Shown piece by piece: positions 35,422-44,304 of a stretch of 64,000 bases of DNA; positions within the stretch are counted from its first letter, which is position 1, and each line of letters begins with the position of its first letter. The notes beneath the pieces are model-generated. The model was given only the letters and a program-made list of their open reading frames with translations, did no database searches and was not told the origin of the DNA. The position numbers and the translations under genes were made by a program. Source of the stretch: Micromonospora carbonacea. GTDB lineage: Bacteria; Actinomycetota; Actinomycetes; Mycobacteriales; Micromonosporaceae. The stretch lies in contig NZ_JACHMZ010000001.1 of the NCBI RefSeq assembly GCF_014205165.1, positions 3,888,501 to 3,952,500 of the forward strand. The letters are read 5' to 3'.

Positions 35422-37268
35422 CCACACCGCCGACCGACGAGACGACCCAGCAGCCGGCGTGGCTGCGCGAGGTGAGCCTCGCCCTCTGCGCGCACCCGCA
35501 GGTCCTGCTCACCGGCAACGTCCGCGACCTCTACCGGCTCCCCGACCCGGAACGCGCGGGCGCCGTCCGGTTCATGGGCCTGGTCGAGGCGCTGTGGAGC
35601 GTCGCCCGGGCGAGGGACTACGCCGCGCTGCTGACGTACTCCAGCGGCGTCGGCGTGGAGATCGCCGCGCAGCTGCCCGACGGCGGCGCGGCGGCCGCCC
35701 AGGCCGTGCTGCGCGACGCCGACGTCGAACCGAACCGCCCGCTGCACCTGGCCCAGGTGCGCGACCTGCTCGGCGCGGTGGTGGACGTGCCCCGGCGGCG
35801 CGCCGCCGGCCCACCCGTGGCGCTGGCCCTGGTCGACGCGGCCCGGCTGTTCACCGGCGAGCTGCTCTCCCCCGAGGAACGCCTCTTCCTCGCCACCGCC
35901 GACCGGCTCGCCTACCGCGCCACCCCGGTGGGCAGCGGCTACAACACCGTCTTCTGGGTGCTCGACCGCGAGCACGACCTGCCCTCGTGGTTCGCCACCG
36001 GCAACCACACCCTGCGGATCACCGCGATCCCCGAGCCCGACCTGGCGGCCCGCCTCCAGACGGCCAACGACCTGGTGGCGACGCTGCCCGGGATGCCGCA
36101 GGACACCGACGAGCGGTGGGCGGTCGCCCGCCGGTTCGCCGAGGCCAGCCACGGCATGCGGCTGCGCAGCATGCGCGACGTGGTGCGCCTCGCCACCGCC
36201 GCCGGCATCCCCGGCCCCCGCGTCGACGACGCCGTCCGCGCGTTCCGGGTGGGCGTGCCGGACAACCCGTGGCAGAGCGCCGGGCTGCGGGAACGGCTCA
36301 GGACCGCGCAGGAGGAGCTGAGCCACCGGGTGCTGGGGCAGCCCGACGCCGTACGCCGGGTGCTGGACATCCTGGCCCGCTCGGCCACCGGGCTGTCCGG
36401 CGCGCACACCGGCGGACGCAGCAAACCCCGCGGCGTGCTGTTCTTCGCCGGCCCCACCGGCGTGGGCAAGACCGAACTGGCCAAGGCGCTGGCCGCGCTG
36501 CTGTTCGGCGACGAGAACGCCTACCTGCGCTTCGACATGAGCGAGTTCGCCGCCGAACACACCGAGGCCCGGCTGATCGGCGCGCCACCCGGTTTCATCG
36601 GCCACGACGCGGGCGGCGAGCTGACCAACGGCATCCGGCAGCAGCCGTTCCGGGTGGTGCTGTTCGACGAGATCGAGAAGGCGCACCCCCGCCTGCTCGA
36701 CAAGTTCCTCCAGATCCTCGACGACGGCCGGCTCACCGACGGCCGGGGCGGCACCGTCTACTTCACCGAGGCGCTCATCGTCTTCACCACCAACCTGGGC
36801 ATCGTCGTCCAGGACGAGGACGGCAAGCCGAAGGAGAACGTCACCCCCGCCCAGGAGCTGCCCGACATCGAACAGGGCGTGCGCCGCTACATCGAGGTGT
36901 TCTTCCGCCACCTGCTGCGCCGGCCCGAGCTGTTCAACCGGGTGCAGCAGAGCATCGTCGTCTTCGACTTCCTGCGCCCCGAGGTGGCCGTGGAGATCGC
37001 CGACCGGGCGATCGGCCGCGTCGCCGAGGCCGTGCACCGCACGTACGGGGCGACGCTGGAGTTCAGCGACGACGCCCGCGACGAGCTGCGCAAGGAGGCC
37101 ACCTTCGACCTGTCCAACGGCGGCCGGGGCATCGTGGCGGCGATCGAGAGCATCCTGGTCAACCCGCTCGCCCGGGAGGTCTTCGCCAACCCGCCCGCGC
37201 CCGGGCAGACGCTGCGCGTCGCCGCGATCGCCGAGGACGGCCAGAACCGCGAGCTGGTGATGGAGTGA
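35418..37268 (+). CDS. AAA+ ATPase, ClpB/ClpA-like second module with degenerate N-terminal module
   Basis: The 616-residue protein has a functional AAA_2-type module: Walker A GPTGVGKT (345-352), pore-loop region RLIGAPPGFIGHD, Walker B VVLFDEIEK (413-421), sensor-1 VFTTNLG, and arginine finger region RRPELFNRV. The C-terminal small domain (HRTYGATLEFSDDARDEL) is Clp-like. The N-terminal 280 residues look like a decayed AAA module (VLLTGNVRDLYRLP; ALALVDAARLFTGELL) with no Walker A. A protein-remodelling or unfoldase role in the phospho-signalling array is inferred. The gene overlaps the coiled-coil gene and the radical SAM gene by GTGA on both sides. Confidence 0.88.
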   Translation: MTTPPTDETTQQPAWLREVSLALCAHPQVLLTGNVRDLYRLPDPERAGAVRFMGLVEALWSVARARDYAALLTYSSGVGVEIAAQLPDGGAAAAQAVLRDADVEPNRPLHLAQVRDLLGAVVDVPRRRAAGPPVALALVDAARLFTGELLSPEERLFLATADRLAYRATPVGSGYNTVFWVLDREHDLPSWFATGNHTLRITAIPEPDLAARLQTANDLVATLPGMPQDTDERWAVARRFAEASHGMRLRSMRDVVRLATAAGIPGPRVDDAVRAFRVGVPDNPWQSAGLRERLRTAQEELSHRVLGQPDAVRRVLDILARSATGLSGAHTGGRSKPRGVLFFAGPTGVGKTELAKALAALLFGDENAYLRFDMSEFAAEHTEARLIGAPPGFIGHDAGGELTNGIRQQPFRVVLFDEIEKAHPRLLDKFLQILDDGRLTDGRGGTVYFTEALIVFTTNLGIVVQDEDGKPKENVTPAQELPDIEQGVRRYIEVFFRHLLRRPELFNRVQQSIVVFDFLRPEVAVEIADRAIGRVAEAVHRTYGATLEFSDDARDELRKEATFDLSNGGRGIVAAIESILVNPLAREVFANPPAPGQTLRVAAIAEDGQNRELVME

Positions 37269-37909
37269 GGCTGCGACTGTCCCGGCTGCACCACCCGGTC
37301 ACCACCCTCGGGCCGGGCCGCCGCGTCGGCATCTGGGTGCAGGGCTGCGCCATCGGCTGTCCCGGCTGCGTCTCCCGCGACACCTGGGTCGCCGAGCCCC
37401 GGCACGACGCCGACGTCGACGACGTGCTCGACCGGGTCGCCGCCCTCGACCCGGCCGCCCTCACCGGCGTCACCGTCACCGGCGGCGAACCGTCGGAGCA
37501 GCCGGAGGCGCTCGCCGCCCTGCTCACCGGGCTCCGCGCGCTCGGCGCCGGGCACGACTGGGACGTGCTGTGCTACACCGGCGTCGAGCTCGACGAGTTC
37601 CGGGCCCGCTGCCCCGGGGCGTACCCCCTGATCGACGCGCTGATCACGGGCCCCTACCGCGCCGGGGAACCGACGGACCTCGTCTGGCGCGGCTCGGCCA
37701 ACCAGCGCCTGGTGCCGTGCTCGCCGCTCGGCCGACGCCGCTACGCGCCGTGGGTCGACGCCCGCCGCGACCGCCCCGAGCTGCAACTCCAGGTCGACGA
37801 CGACCGGGTCTGGCTCGTCGGCATCCCCGGACGCGGCGACCTCGCCCGCGTCCAGCGCGCCCTGGAAGCCCAGGGCATCCGGCTGGAAGGAGTGTCATGG
37901 CGGCCCTGA
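37265..37909 (+). CDS. Radical SAM protein, NrdG/activase-like
   Basis: This 214-residue enzyme has the radical SAM cluster motif QGCAIGCPGC (C28, C32, C35), which binds a 4Fe-4S cluster and S-adenosylmethionine, followed by the SAM-binding GGEPSEQPEAL strand. Its small size and the GRRVGIWVQGC opening resemble anaerobic ribonucleotide reductase activases. No glycyl-radical enzyme is nearby, so its partner is probably another product of this operon. It overlaps the AAA+ stop as GTGA and the FHA start by 13 bases. The C-terminal part (LQLQVDDDRVWLVGIP) may contact the substrate. Confidence 0.85.
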   Translation: MRLRLSRLHHPVTTLGPGRRVGIWVQGCAIGCPGCVSRDTWVAEPRHDADVDDVLDRVAALDPAALTGVTVTGGEPSEQPEALAALLTGLRALGAGHDWDVLCYTGVELDEFRARCPGAYPLIDALITGPYRAGEPTDLVWRGSANQRLVPCSPLGRRRYAPWVDARRDRPELQLQVDDDRVWLVGIPGRGDLARVQRALEAQGIRLEGVSWRP

Positions 37910-38520
37910 CCTGCCCGAACCACGGGCCGCAGCCGGCCGGCGGCGCGTTCTGCCCCATCTGCATGGAGTTCCTCGTGCCGGAGTCCGCGGCACCGGACCC
38001 GGGCGTCGGCAAGGTGTGCCCCGTCCCCGGCTGCGGCAACCAGCTCGACGCCGACGGCCGGTGCCCGGTGCACGACCTGGGCGGGATGGCCACCGAGGCC
38101 GGCACCTGGGCCGGCGAGCCCCCGCCCGGTCCGGGGCCGGCGGACCGGTCCGCCGGCCCCGGACCGGGCGGCGCGCCCGCCACCACCCGCGACGCGCCCC
38201 CGGACACCACAGCGTACCGGCTGGAGTTCCCGTTCGGGCCGGTCGGCGTCGGCCGCGCCGAGGTCCGCCTCGGCCGCGCCGACGACCTCGGCGACATCGC
38301 CGCCCGGCTGGCCGCGCACCACAACGTGTCCCGGCAGCACGCGCTGCTCTGGGTCGAGCACGGCGAGCTGTACGTGCAGGACCTCGGCTCCACCAACGGC
38401 ACCTACGTCAACGACCGCCGCCTGGACCCGCACACCCGCCAGCGCCTCTTCGACGGCGACGAGCTGCGCCTGGCCAGCACCGTACGGGCCCGGGTACGCC
38501 GCACCGGAGGAAACCGATGA
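37897..38520 (+). CDS. Zinc-ribbon plus FHA-domain protein
   Basis: The 207-residue protein starts with two putative zinc ribbons (CPNH with CPIC; CPVPGCG with CPVH) in residues 1-60, then a Gly/Pro linker, then an FHA domain (GPVGVGRAEVRLGRADD; NVSRQHALLW; LGSTNGTYVNDRRL). FHA domains bind phosphothreonine, so it is the natural reader of the membrane kinase encoded in the same operon. It overlaps the radical SAM gene by 13 bases and the PP2C start as ATGA. All FHA phosphobinding residues (Arg, Ser-Arg-x-His, Asn-Gly) are visible. Confidence 0.88.
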   Translation: MAALTCPNHGPQPAGGAFCPICMEFLVPESAAPDPGVGKVCPVPGCGNQLDADGRCPVHDLGGMATEAGTWAGEPPPGPGPADRSAGPGPGGAPATTRDAPPDTTAYRLEFPFGPVGVGRAEVRLGRADDLGDIAARLAAHHNVSRQHALLWVEHGELYVQDLGSTNGTYVNDRRLDPHTRQRLFDGDELRLASTVRARVRRTGGNR

Positions 38521-39272
38521 CCGCGTCCACACCGGCCCCACACGCCTTCGCGGCGGTGCGGGTCTGCGCCGTCACCGCCCGCGGCGCCGTCCGCACCGGC
38601 AACGAGGACGCCGTCCTCGTCCTCGACTGGATCAGCCAGTCCCCGCGCGCCCGCGTCACCGACCTCACCACCGCCTGGACCCCGCCCCTGGTCTGCGCCG
38701 TCGCCGACGGCCTCGGCGGGCACCGCGCCGGCGAGCTGGCCAGCCGGCTCGCCGCCGCCGACCTCGCCAACCGCTACATCGCCTGGGACTCCCCCCGCGC
38801 CGTGCACGACGGGATCGTCGCCGTCGGCCACGCCCTGCATGACACGGCCGCCCGCCAACCCGGCACCGCCGGCATGCGGACCACCATCGCGGGCGTCCTG
38901 CTCACCGGCGACGGCGCGTACGTGTTCAACGTCGGCGACAGCCGCGCCTACCGGATCACCGACGGCTACCTGGAACAGCTCAGCGTCGACGACTCCGGCC
39001 CGGACGGGGCCACCGTCACCCAGTGCCTCGGCGACCCGCCCGCCGCCCCCCTCGCGCCGCACGTCGCCCTCGCCTCGCTGGACCCGGCAGGCGCCCGCTT
39101 CCTGCTGTGCACCGACGGCGTGCACGGCCAGCTCGACGAACGGCGCCTGCGCGCCATCTGCCGCACCCCCGATCCCCGGGCGCTGGTCGAGACGCTGCGC
39201 GACGAGGTCTACGCCGCCGGGGCCGCCGACAACCTCACCGCCGTCGTCGTCGACGTCCTGCCCGGTGGGTGA
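38517..39272 (+). CDS. PP2C-family protein phosphatase
   Basis: The 251-residue phosphatase has all metal-binding motifs of the PPM/PP2C fold: RTGNEDAVLV, VADGLGGHRAGE, FNVGDSRAYRI, LLCTDGVHGQ and ADNLTAVVVD. It would remove phosphates placed by the membrane kinase of the operon. The start overlaps the FHA stop as ATGA. The stop is 8 bases from the end of the convergent NACHT gene, and there is no room for a terminator, so transcripts may run into each other. Confidence 0.92.
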   Translation: MTASTPAPHAFAAVRVCAVTARGAVRTGNEDAVLVLDWISQSPRARVTDLTTAWTPPLVCAVADGLGGHRAGELASRLAAADLANRYIAWDSPRAVHDGIVAVGHALHDTAARQPGTAGMRTTIAGVLLTGDGAYVFNVGDSRAYRITDGYLEQLSVDDSGPDGATVTQCLGDPPAAPLAPHVALASLDPAGARFLLCTDGVHGQLDERRLRAICRTPDPRALVETLRDEVYAAGAADNLTAVVVDVLPGG

Positions 39273-39279
39273 GCACACG

Positions 39280-41367
39280 TCACGCCCCCCGGCTGGACAC
39301 CGGCTCCGGCCTCGGGACGAGCAGGCGTTCCCGCAGGCGGGCGTGGCGGAACTGGTAGACGCCGCCGATCTGGCGCAGGACGCCCCGCCGGTGCGCGTCG
39401 TCCAGGAACGCCAGCAGCCGCCACGGCAGCTCCCCCCGCACCGCGAACCAGGCCCGCGCCACCCCGAAGCGGCCCCACGCCGTGAACAGCACGCTCGCCC
39501 CGGCGGTCGCGGCGGCGACCGCGAGACCGGTGCCCGCGTCGATCAGGGCCGCCGTGGTGACGCCGAGGATGCCACCGCGCACGACGGCCTTCGCCAGCGC
39601 CGTGCGGCGGTCGGCGCGCAGCACCGCCAGCGGGCCCGCCGCGGCCGTCACGTCGGTCGGCACGTCCAGCCAGGCGTCCAGGAACAACGCCAGCAGCAGC
39701 GCCCCGGCCGCCGCGACGGCCGCCGCGCCCCCGCCGGACAGCCACCCGGCGGCGACGATCGCCGCCCCACCGGTCACCCAGCCGACCAGCCCGGGCGTGA
39801 CCACGCCGCGACCGGGAGCCGGCGGACCCGACGCGACGCCGCCGGTGCGCAGCAGGCGGGCCGCCTGCCGGTGCCACCCGGCCCCGCCGCCGTCGTCGGC
39901 CGGCAGCCCGGTGGGCACCAGCGGCTGACGGACCATCACGAACCCGCTGACGACCGCGCCCACCACCGCGCCGAGGACAGCCGCGACGCCGCCGCCGGCC
40001 GCCCCGGCCACCACGCCCAGGGCCACCGCGCCGAACACCCCGCCGGCGACGGCCGGCACGGCGCGCGGCACCACGGCGGACAGCCGCCACCAGGCGATGT
40101 CCGGCCCAGCGTGCGCGGCGAGCCAGGCCAGCCAGGGCACGACCCGGGCCGCCGTCCGGGCCGCCGCCCCGCCCGCGTGCTCGGTGTAGGCGACCGGGAC
40201 CGCCCGGTCCAGCAGGTGCCCGGCCAGGTCGTCGGCCGTGCCGAACCGGCCCGCGTCCAGCAGCGCCGCCGGGTCTGCCCCGGTGTCGCTGTAGGCCGCG
40301 CGGGCCAGCGACGTCATCAGCGGCGTGGCGAGCACCCCACCGACGAGCCGGGCCCGATCGTCGGCGGGCGCGCCGGCGAGCCGGGCCAGCACCGGCTCCC
40401 ACGCGGTCGCCGAGGCGCGACCGGTGGGACGGGCGGTACGCGGCAGATACGCCGCCAGGTCCGCCACCCCCAGCGGCAGCAGCCGCACCACGGCCGCGCC
40501 GGTGAGCACGTCGCCGCCGCGCACCGCGTCCAGGTACTGCGCGGTCCGGCTCGCCACGACGACGCCCGGCAGCCCGGGCGACGCGGCGTTGAGGGCGAGC
40601 AGCGCCGCCGGGCGCGCCGCCGCCGGCAACTCGTCGAGACCGTCCAGCACCGGCAGGACCCGCTCCTCGGCCAGCAGGGCCGCCGCGACGGTGCCGAAGT
40701 CCGGATGCCCGGCGGCCAACGCCGGGTAGTCGGCGGCCAACCGGGCCACCAGCCAGTCGGCGAAGCCCGCCCGGCCCGGGTCCCAGGACGTCACCGACAG
40801 CAGCACCGGCACCGGCTCGCCCGGCCCACCGGCGGCGATCAGGTCCAGCACCAGCCGGATCAGCAGCACCGACTTGCCGCCGCCGGCCGGCCCCAGCACC
40901 ACCAGCCGCCGCGACGGGATCCGCCGGAACACCGCGGCGGCCTCCGGAAGCCGCCCGGCGACGGCCATCTCCACGGCCGTCGCGCCCGCCGCCGCCAGCC
41001 CGACGTTCGCCCAGTGGTCCTGGCCGCCCAGCCCGGCGGGAAGCGCCTCCCACCGCACCGGGATCGGCATCGGGTCCTGCACCCGACGCAGCGCCTCCTC
41101 CACCCGCCACTGCTGGCGCACGGCCGCCCGCAGCGCGCCCTGGTGCTCGTCGAGGGACCGCGCGGGCCGGCGGGCGCGGCCGCCCCACACGGCGAGGAGC
41201 AGGGTCGCCGCCGCGACCGTGAAGCTGCCGACGCTCGCCACCCGGTCCGCGGTCTCCAGGTCGGACCGCCAGATGACCCACCCGGCAGCGACGACGGCAG
41301 CCGTGACGACGTACGGAACGAGGGGTTGATGACGGACCTTCGACAGAATTCGCCGCACGCGGTTCAT
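39280..41367 (-). CDS. Membrane-associated NACHT-type STAND NTPase
   Basis: The 695-residue protein has two N-terminal transmembrane helices (about 17-33 and 46-62), then a NACHT P-loop domain with Walker A GPAGGGKS (159-166), Walker B VLPVLDGLDELP (237-248) and downstream VVVASRTAQYLDAV, followed by several apolar segments (about 470-640) and a short C-terminus QFRHARLRERLL that recalls NACHT ends. NACHT NTPases act as signal-dependent switches in immunity-like and conflict pathways. It is the only leftward gene in the array and its 5' end overlaps that of the divergent CHAT gene by 39 bases, so the two may be expressed antagonistically. Confidence 0.85.
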   Translation of the reverse strand: MNRVRRILSKVRHQPLVPYVVTAAVVAAGWVIWRSDLETADRVASVGSFTVAAATLLLAVWGGRARRPARSLDEHQGALRAAVRQQWRVEEALRRVQDPMPIPVRWEALPAGLGGQDHWANVGLAAAGATAVEMAVAGRLPEAAAVFRRIPSRRLVVLGPAGGGKSVLLIRLVLDLIAAGGPGEPVPVLLSVTSWDPGRAGFADWLVARLAADYPALAAGHPDFGTVAAALLAEERVLPVLDGLDELPAAARPAALLALNAASPGLPGVVVASRTAQYLDAVRGGDVLTGAAVVRLLPLGVADLAAYLPRTARPTGRASATAWEPVLARLAGAPADDRARLVGGVLATPLMTSLARAAYSDTGADPAALLDAGRFGTADDLAGHLLDRAVPVAYTEHAGGAAARTAARVVPWLAWLAAHAGPDIAWWRLSAVVPRAVPAVAGGVFGAVALGVVAGAAGGGVAAVLGAVVGAVVSGFVMVRQPLVPTGLPADDGGGAGWHRQAARLLRTGGVASGPPAPGRGVVTPGLVGWVTGGAAIVAAGWLSGGGAAAVAAAGALLLALFLDAWLDVPTDVTAAAGPLAVLRADRRTALAKAVVRGGILGVTTAALIDAGTGLAVAAATAGASVLFTAWGRFGVARAWFAVRGELPWRLLAFLDDAHRRGVLRQIGGVYQFRHARLRERLLVPRPEPVSSRGA

Positions 41368-42642
41368 GATGGCGGGCCGCGTCCAGACGCGCTCTACGAC
41401 GAGTTGCGGGCCGCGCACACCGAACTGCGGGCCGCCATCGGGGAGATCCAGCGGATCCCCGGCTACGAGCAGTTCCTCGCCCCCGTCGAGATCGGCGACG
41501 TCACGGGCGCGGCCGATCACCCCCTGGTGTACGTGACACCGGCCGACGACACCGGCCTCGCGCTCGTCGTGCGGGGCGAGGACATCGTGGACGTGCCGCT
41601 GCCGCACCTGCGCGCGGCCCGGGTGCACGAGTGGGCCGAGCGGCACCGCGAGCACTTCCCCACCGCCGCCGCGCCCGCCTCCCGCCGGGCCGCCTGGGAC
41701 CGGCACCTGGCGCAGCTGTGCGACTGGCTGTGGGAGGCCGTCGCCGGGCCCCTGCTGGCCGAGCTGGCCGGCGAGGCGCGGGCGTCGGTCGTACCGTGCG
41801 GCCTGGTCGGCCTGCTGCCCCTGCACGCCGCCCGGTACGCCGACGCCGCCCGGCCGACGGGTTTCGGCTACCTCGCCGACACGCTCGCCCTCAGCTACGT
41901 GCCGAACGCCCGGGCCCTGGCCGCGAGCCGGCGGCGGGCCGCCGCCGCGCCCGACGGGGGCCTGCTCGTCGTCACCGACCCGGAGCTGTCCTACGCCCGG
42001 TGGGAGGGGGCCGCGGCCGCCGCCACCTTCGGCGGCCCCGTCACCACGCTCGCCTGGGCCGACGCGACCGTCGCGCGGGTCCGCGCGGAGCTGCCCGCCG
42101 CCCGGGTCGCCCACTTCGGCTGCCACGGGGCCGCCGACCAGCGGGACCCGCTGCGCAGCGCCCTGCGGCTGGCCGGCGAGGCCCGCCTGCGGCTGGCCGA
42201 CGTGCTGCCGCTGCGGCTGCGCACGCGCCTGGCGGTGCTGTCGGCGTGCGAGACGTTCCTGCCCGGCCTCGACCTGCCCGACGAGGTGATCTCGCTGCCG
42301 GCGGGCCTGGTGCAGGCGGGGGTCGCGGGCGTGCTGGCGTCGATGTGGCCCGTCGACGACCACGCCACCGCCCTGCTCATGACCGAGTTCTACCGGCGCT
42401 GGCGGGCCGACGACACCACCTCGCCCGGCGAGGCGCTGGCCGGCACCCAGCGGTGGCTGCGCGACGTGACCCCGGCGGAGCTGGAGGACCACTGGGCCCT
42501 GGCCCTCGACGCGGGCGAGGCGTGGCTGCCGGTCGATGTCGCCGAGGCGCTGCTGCCGCAGGTGTTCCGCAGCGGCAGCGGCGACTCCCGCCCGTGGTCC
42601 GCGCCGTCGGTGTGGGCGGCCTTCGCGTTCACGGGGGCGTGA
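41329..42642 (+). CDS. CHAT-domain protease (first copy)
   Basis: A 437-residue caspase-like protease. The CHAT domain occupies roughly residues 140-437, with catalytic His266 (AHFGCHGAAD) and Cys307 (VLSACETF). Further family motifs are GVAGVLASMWPVDDHATALL and TEFYRRW. The N-terminal 140 residues are helical with no TPR array. ATG follows ACGAGGGGTTG. It starts head-to-head with, and overlaps, the NACHT gene, and ends 3 bases before the second CHAT gene. CHAT proteases are typically activated by an upstream sensor and cleave a partner; candidates here are the hydrolase or the TPR scaffold. Confidence 0.92.
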   Translation: MTDLRQNSPHAVHDGGPRPDALYDELRAAHTELRAAIGEIQRIPGYEQFLAPVEIGDVTGAADHPLVYVTPADDTGLALVVRGEDIVDVPLPHLRAARVHEWAERHREHFPTAAAPASRRAAWDRHLAQLCDWLWEAVAGPLLAELAGEARASVVPCGLVGLLPLHAARYADAARPTGFGYLADTLALSYVPNARALAASRRRAAAAPDGGLLVVTDPELSYARWEGAAAAATFGGPVTTLAWADATVARVRAELPAARVAHFGCHGAADQRDPLRSALRLAGEARLRLADVLPLRLRTRLAVLSACETFLPGLDLPDEVISLPAGLVQAGVAGVLASMWPVDDHATALLMTEFYRRWRADDTTSPGEALAGTQRWLRDVTPAELEDHWALALDAGEAWLPVDVAEALLPQVFRSGSGDSRPWSAPSVWAAFAFTGA

Positions 42643-42645
42643 GCG

Positions 42646-44304
42646 GTGCGCGACGACACCTGGACCCTGCGCTGGGTCGCCGAGCAGGTCCGCGCCCGCC
42701 TCGGCGACCTCGTCGCCGACGCGGAGACGGCCGCGCGCATCGACAAGCTGCTCGCCGAGGCCCTGGCCCGGCCGCCGGGGCCGCTGGCGGACCTGGCGAT
42801 CGCCCGCGCCCTGCGCGGCGACCCCGCGCTGGAACGGTGGGCGATGGAGACGGTACGCGCCGCCGAGAGCCGGCCCCGCGCGGAACCCGGCAGCGCCCCG
42901 CCGGTGCGCTACCTGACCACGTCCCTGCCCCGCCAGGCCCGCCCCGGCACCCGGTTCCCGCTGCACGTGACGATCAGCCGCGACGGCGGCCCCGGCAGCG
43001 TCCCCACCCGGCCGTTCCCCGTCCCCGAGCGGGGGGTCGACGTGCTGGTCACGGTCGCCTCGCCGACGCTGTCGATCGAGTCGGACGCCGTCCACGTCGT
43101 GCGGGTCCACCCCGGCGACGACCCCGACGGCGTCGTGTTCGTGCTCGGCGCCGCCGAGGAGGGCCGGCACGAGGTCACCGTCCGGGCTTTCGTCGACGGC
43201 GGCGGCAGCCAGATCGCGGCGATCGTCCGCACGGTCCTGGTCACCGACTCGGCATCGTACGCGCCGCCGCACCGGCTGACCGCCCGCGTCGAGCGCCTCG
43301 CCCCCCGGCCCGGCGAGGTGGCCCTCCAGGTCGACCGGCACCGCGACGGCTACGCCTTCCGGCTCGTCGGCCGCGACGGCCCCACGGCGACGGCCGGGTC
43401 GGTCCCCCGCGGGCTGCTCGCGGACCTGCTGCGCACCGTCAACGCGGCGGCCCGGGGCACCGGCGGGCAGCCCGCCGCCGTGCGGGGCGAGCTCGCCGGG
43501 TACGGCACGCTGCTGTGGCGGGCGCTGCCGCCCGAGATCGGCCGCGAGGTCGAGGCCCGGCTGGCCACCGCCACCGGCCTGACCATCTGCAGCGACGTCA
43601 GCGAGCTGCCGTGGGAGCTGCTCCTGCCACCCACCTGGGACGAGTTCCCCGCCGAGCGGCTGGCGGTCATGCGGCAGACCAGCGGCCACTCCCCCGCCCG
43701 GTCGCTGGCGCTGAGCGACGCGGTCTTCGTGCACGGCCGCAACCCGCCCACCGGCGCCGTGGCCGAGATCCGGCAGGTCAACGCCGGTCTCGACGTCCCC
43801 GGCGCCCTGGTCACCTCGGCGCAGGAGCTGCTGCGCCGCATCGACCGGGGCGACTTCGGTCTGCTGCACCTCGCCTGCCACCAGGACCAGCCCGGCGCGG
43901 ACTCCGACGGCGGCGTGGCGATGGACGACGGCCGGTTCCGCCCCGTCGCGCTGGCCCGCGCCGCCGCCCGGGGCAGCCTGCGCGCCCGCTGCCCGCTGGT
44001 GTTCTTCAACGCCTGCCGCAGCGTCGACGGCGGCTCCTACGACACGCTCATGGGCGGCTGGGCCAACGAGTTCGTCCGCGCCGGCGCGGGCGCGTTCGTC
44101 GGCTCCACCTGGGCCGTCCGCACCGAATCGGCGCACCGCTACGCCGACCGGTTCTACGCCGAACTGCGCGGGGGCGCGCCGCTGGCCGCCGCGTCCTTCG
44201 CCGCCCGCCGCGAGCTGCTCGCCGACCCCGGCGACCCGACCGGCCTGGCCTACGCCGTCTACGGCGATCCACAGGCCACGATCCTGACAGGAGCGACCGC
44301 ATGA
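42646..44304 (+). CDS. CHAT-domain protease (second copy) with N-terminal helical and beta domains
   Basis: The 552-residue protein has a short helical N-terminus (WVAEQVRARLGDLVADAETA, about 1-75) that could be an effector-associated adaptor domain, a beta-rich region with FPLHVTISRDGG (90-200), and a C-terminal CHAT domain with His412 (LLHLACHQDQ) and Cys457 (FFNACRSVDG), plus GAGAFVGSTWAV. It is only distantly similar to the preceding CHAT protein. The GTG start lies 3 bases after that gene, and the stop overlaps the hydrolase start as ATGA. Both CHAT copies look catalytically intact. Confidence 0.88.
   Translation: MRDDTWTLRWVAEQVRARLGDLVADAETAARIDKLLAEALARPPGPLADLAIARALRGDPALERWAMETVRAAESRPRAEPGSAPPVRYLTTSLPRQARPGTRFPLHVTISRDGGPGSVPTRPFPVPERGVDVLVTVASPTLSIESDAVHVVRVHPGDDPDGVVFVLGAAEEGRHEVTVRAFVDGGGSQIAAIVRTVLVTDSASYAPPHRLTARVERLAPRPGEVALQVDRHRDGYAFRLVGRDGPTATAGSVPRGLLADLLRTVNAAARGTGGQPAAVRGELAGYGTLLWRALPPEIGREVEARLATATGLTICSDVSELPWELLLPPTWDEFPAERLAVMRQTSGHSPARSLALSDAVFVHGRNPPTGAVAEIRQVNAGLDVPGALVTSAQELLRRIDRGDFGLLHLACHQDQPGADSDGGVAMDDGRFRPVALARAAARGSLRARCPLVFFNACRSVDGGSYDTLMGGWANEFVRAGAGAFVGSTWAVRTESAHRYADRFYAELRGGAPLAAASFAARRELLADPGDPTGLAYAVYGDPQATILTGATA

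Noticed and set aside
39337..39362. A stretch on the plus strand resembling the 5' part of a leucine tRNA (GCGGGCGTGGCGGAACTGG then TAGACGC)
   Set aside because: There is no matching anticodon arm, T arm or 3' acceptor strand downstream, and the bases encode the conserved C-terminal part of the NACHT protein on the other strand. Chance similarity is most likely.
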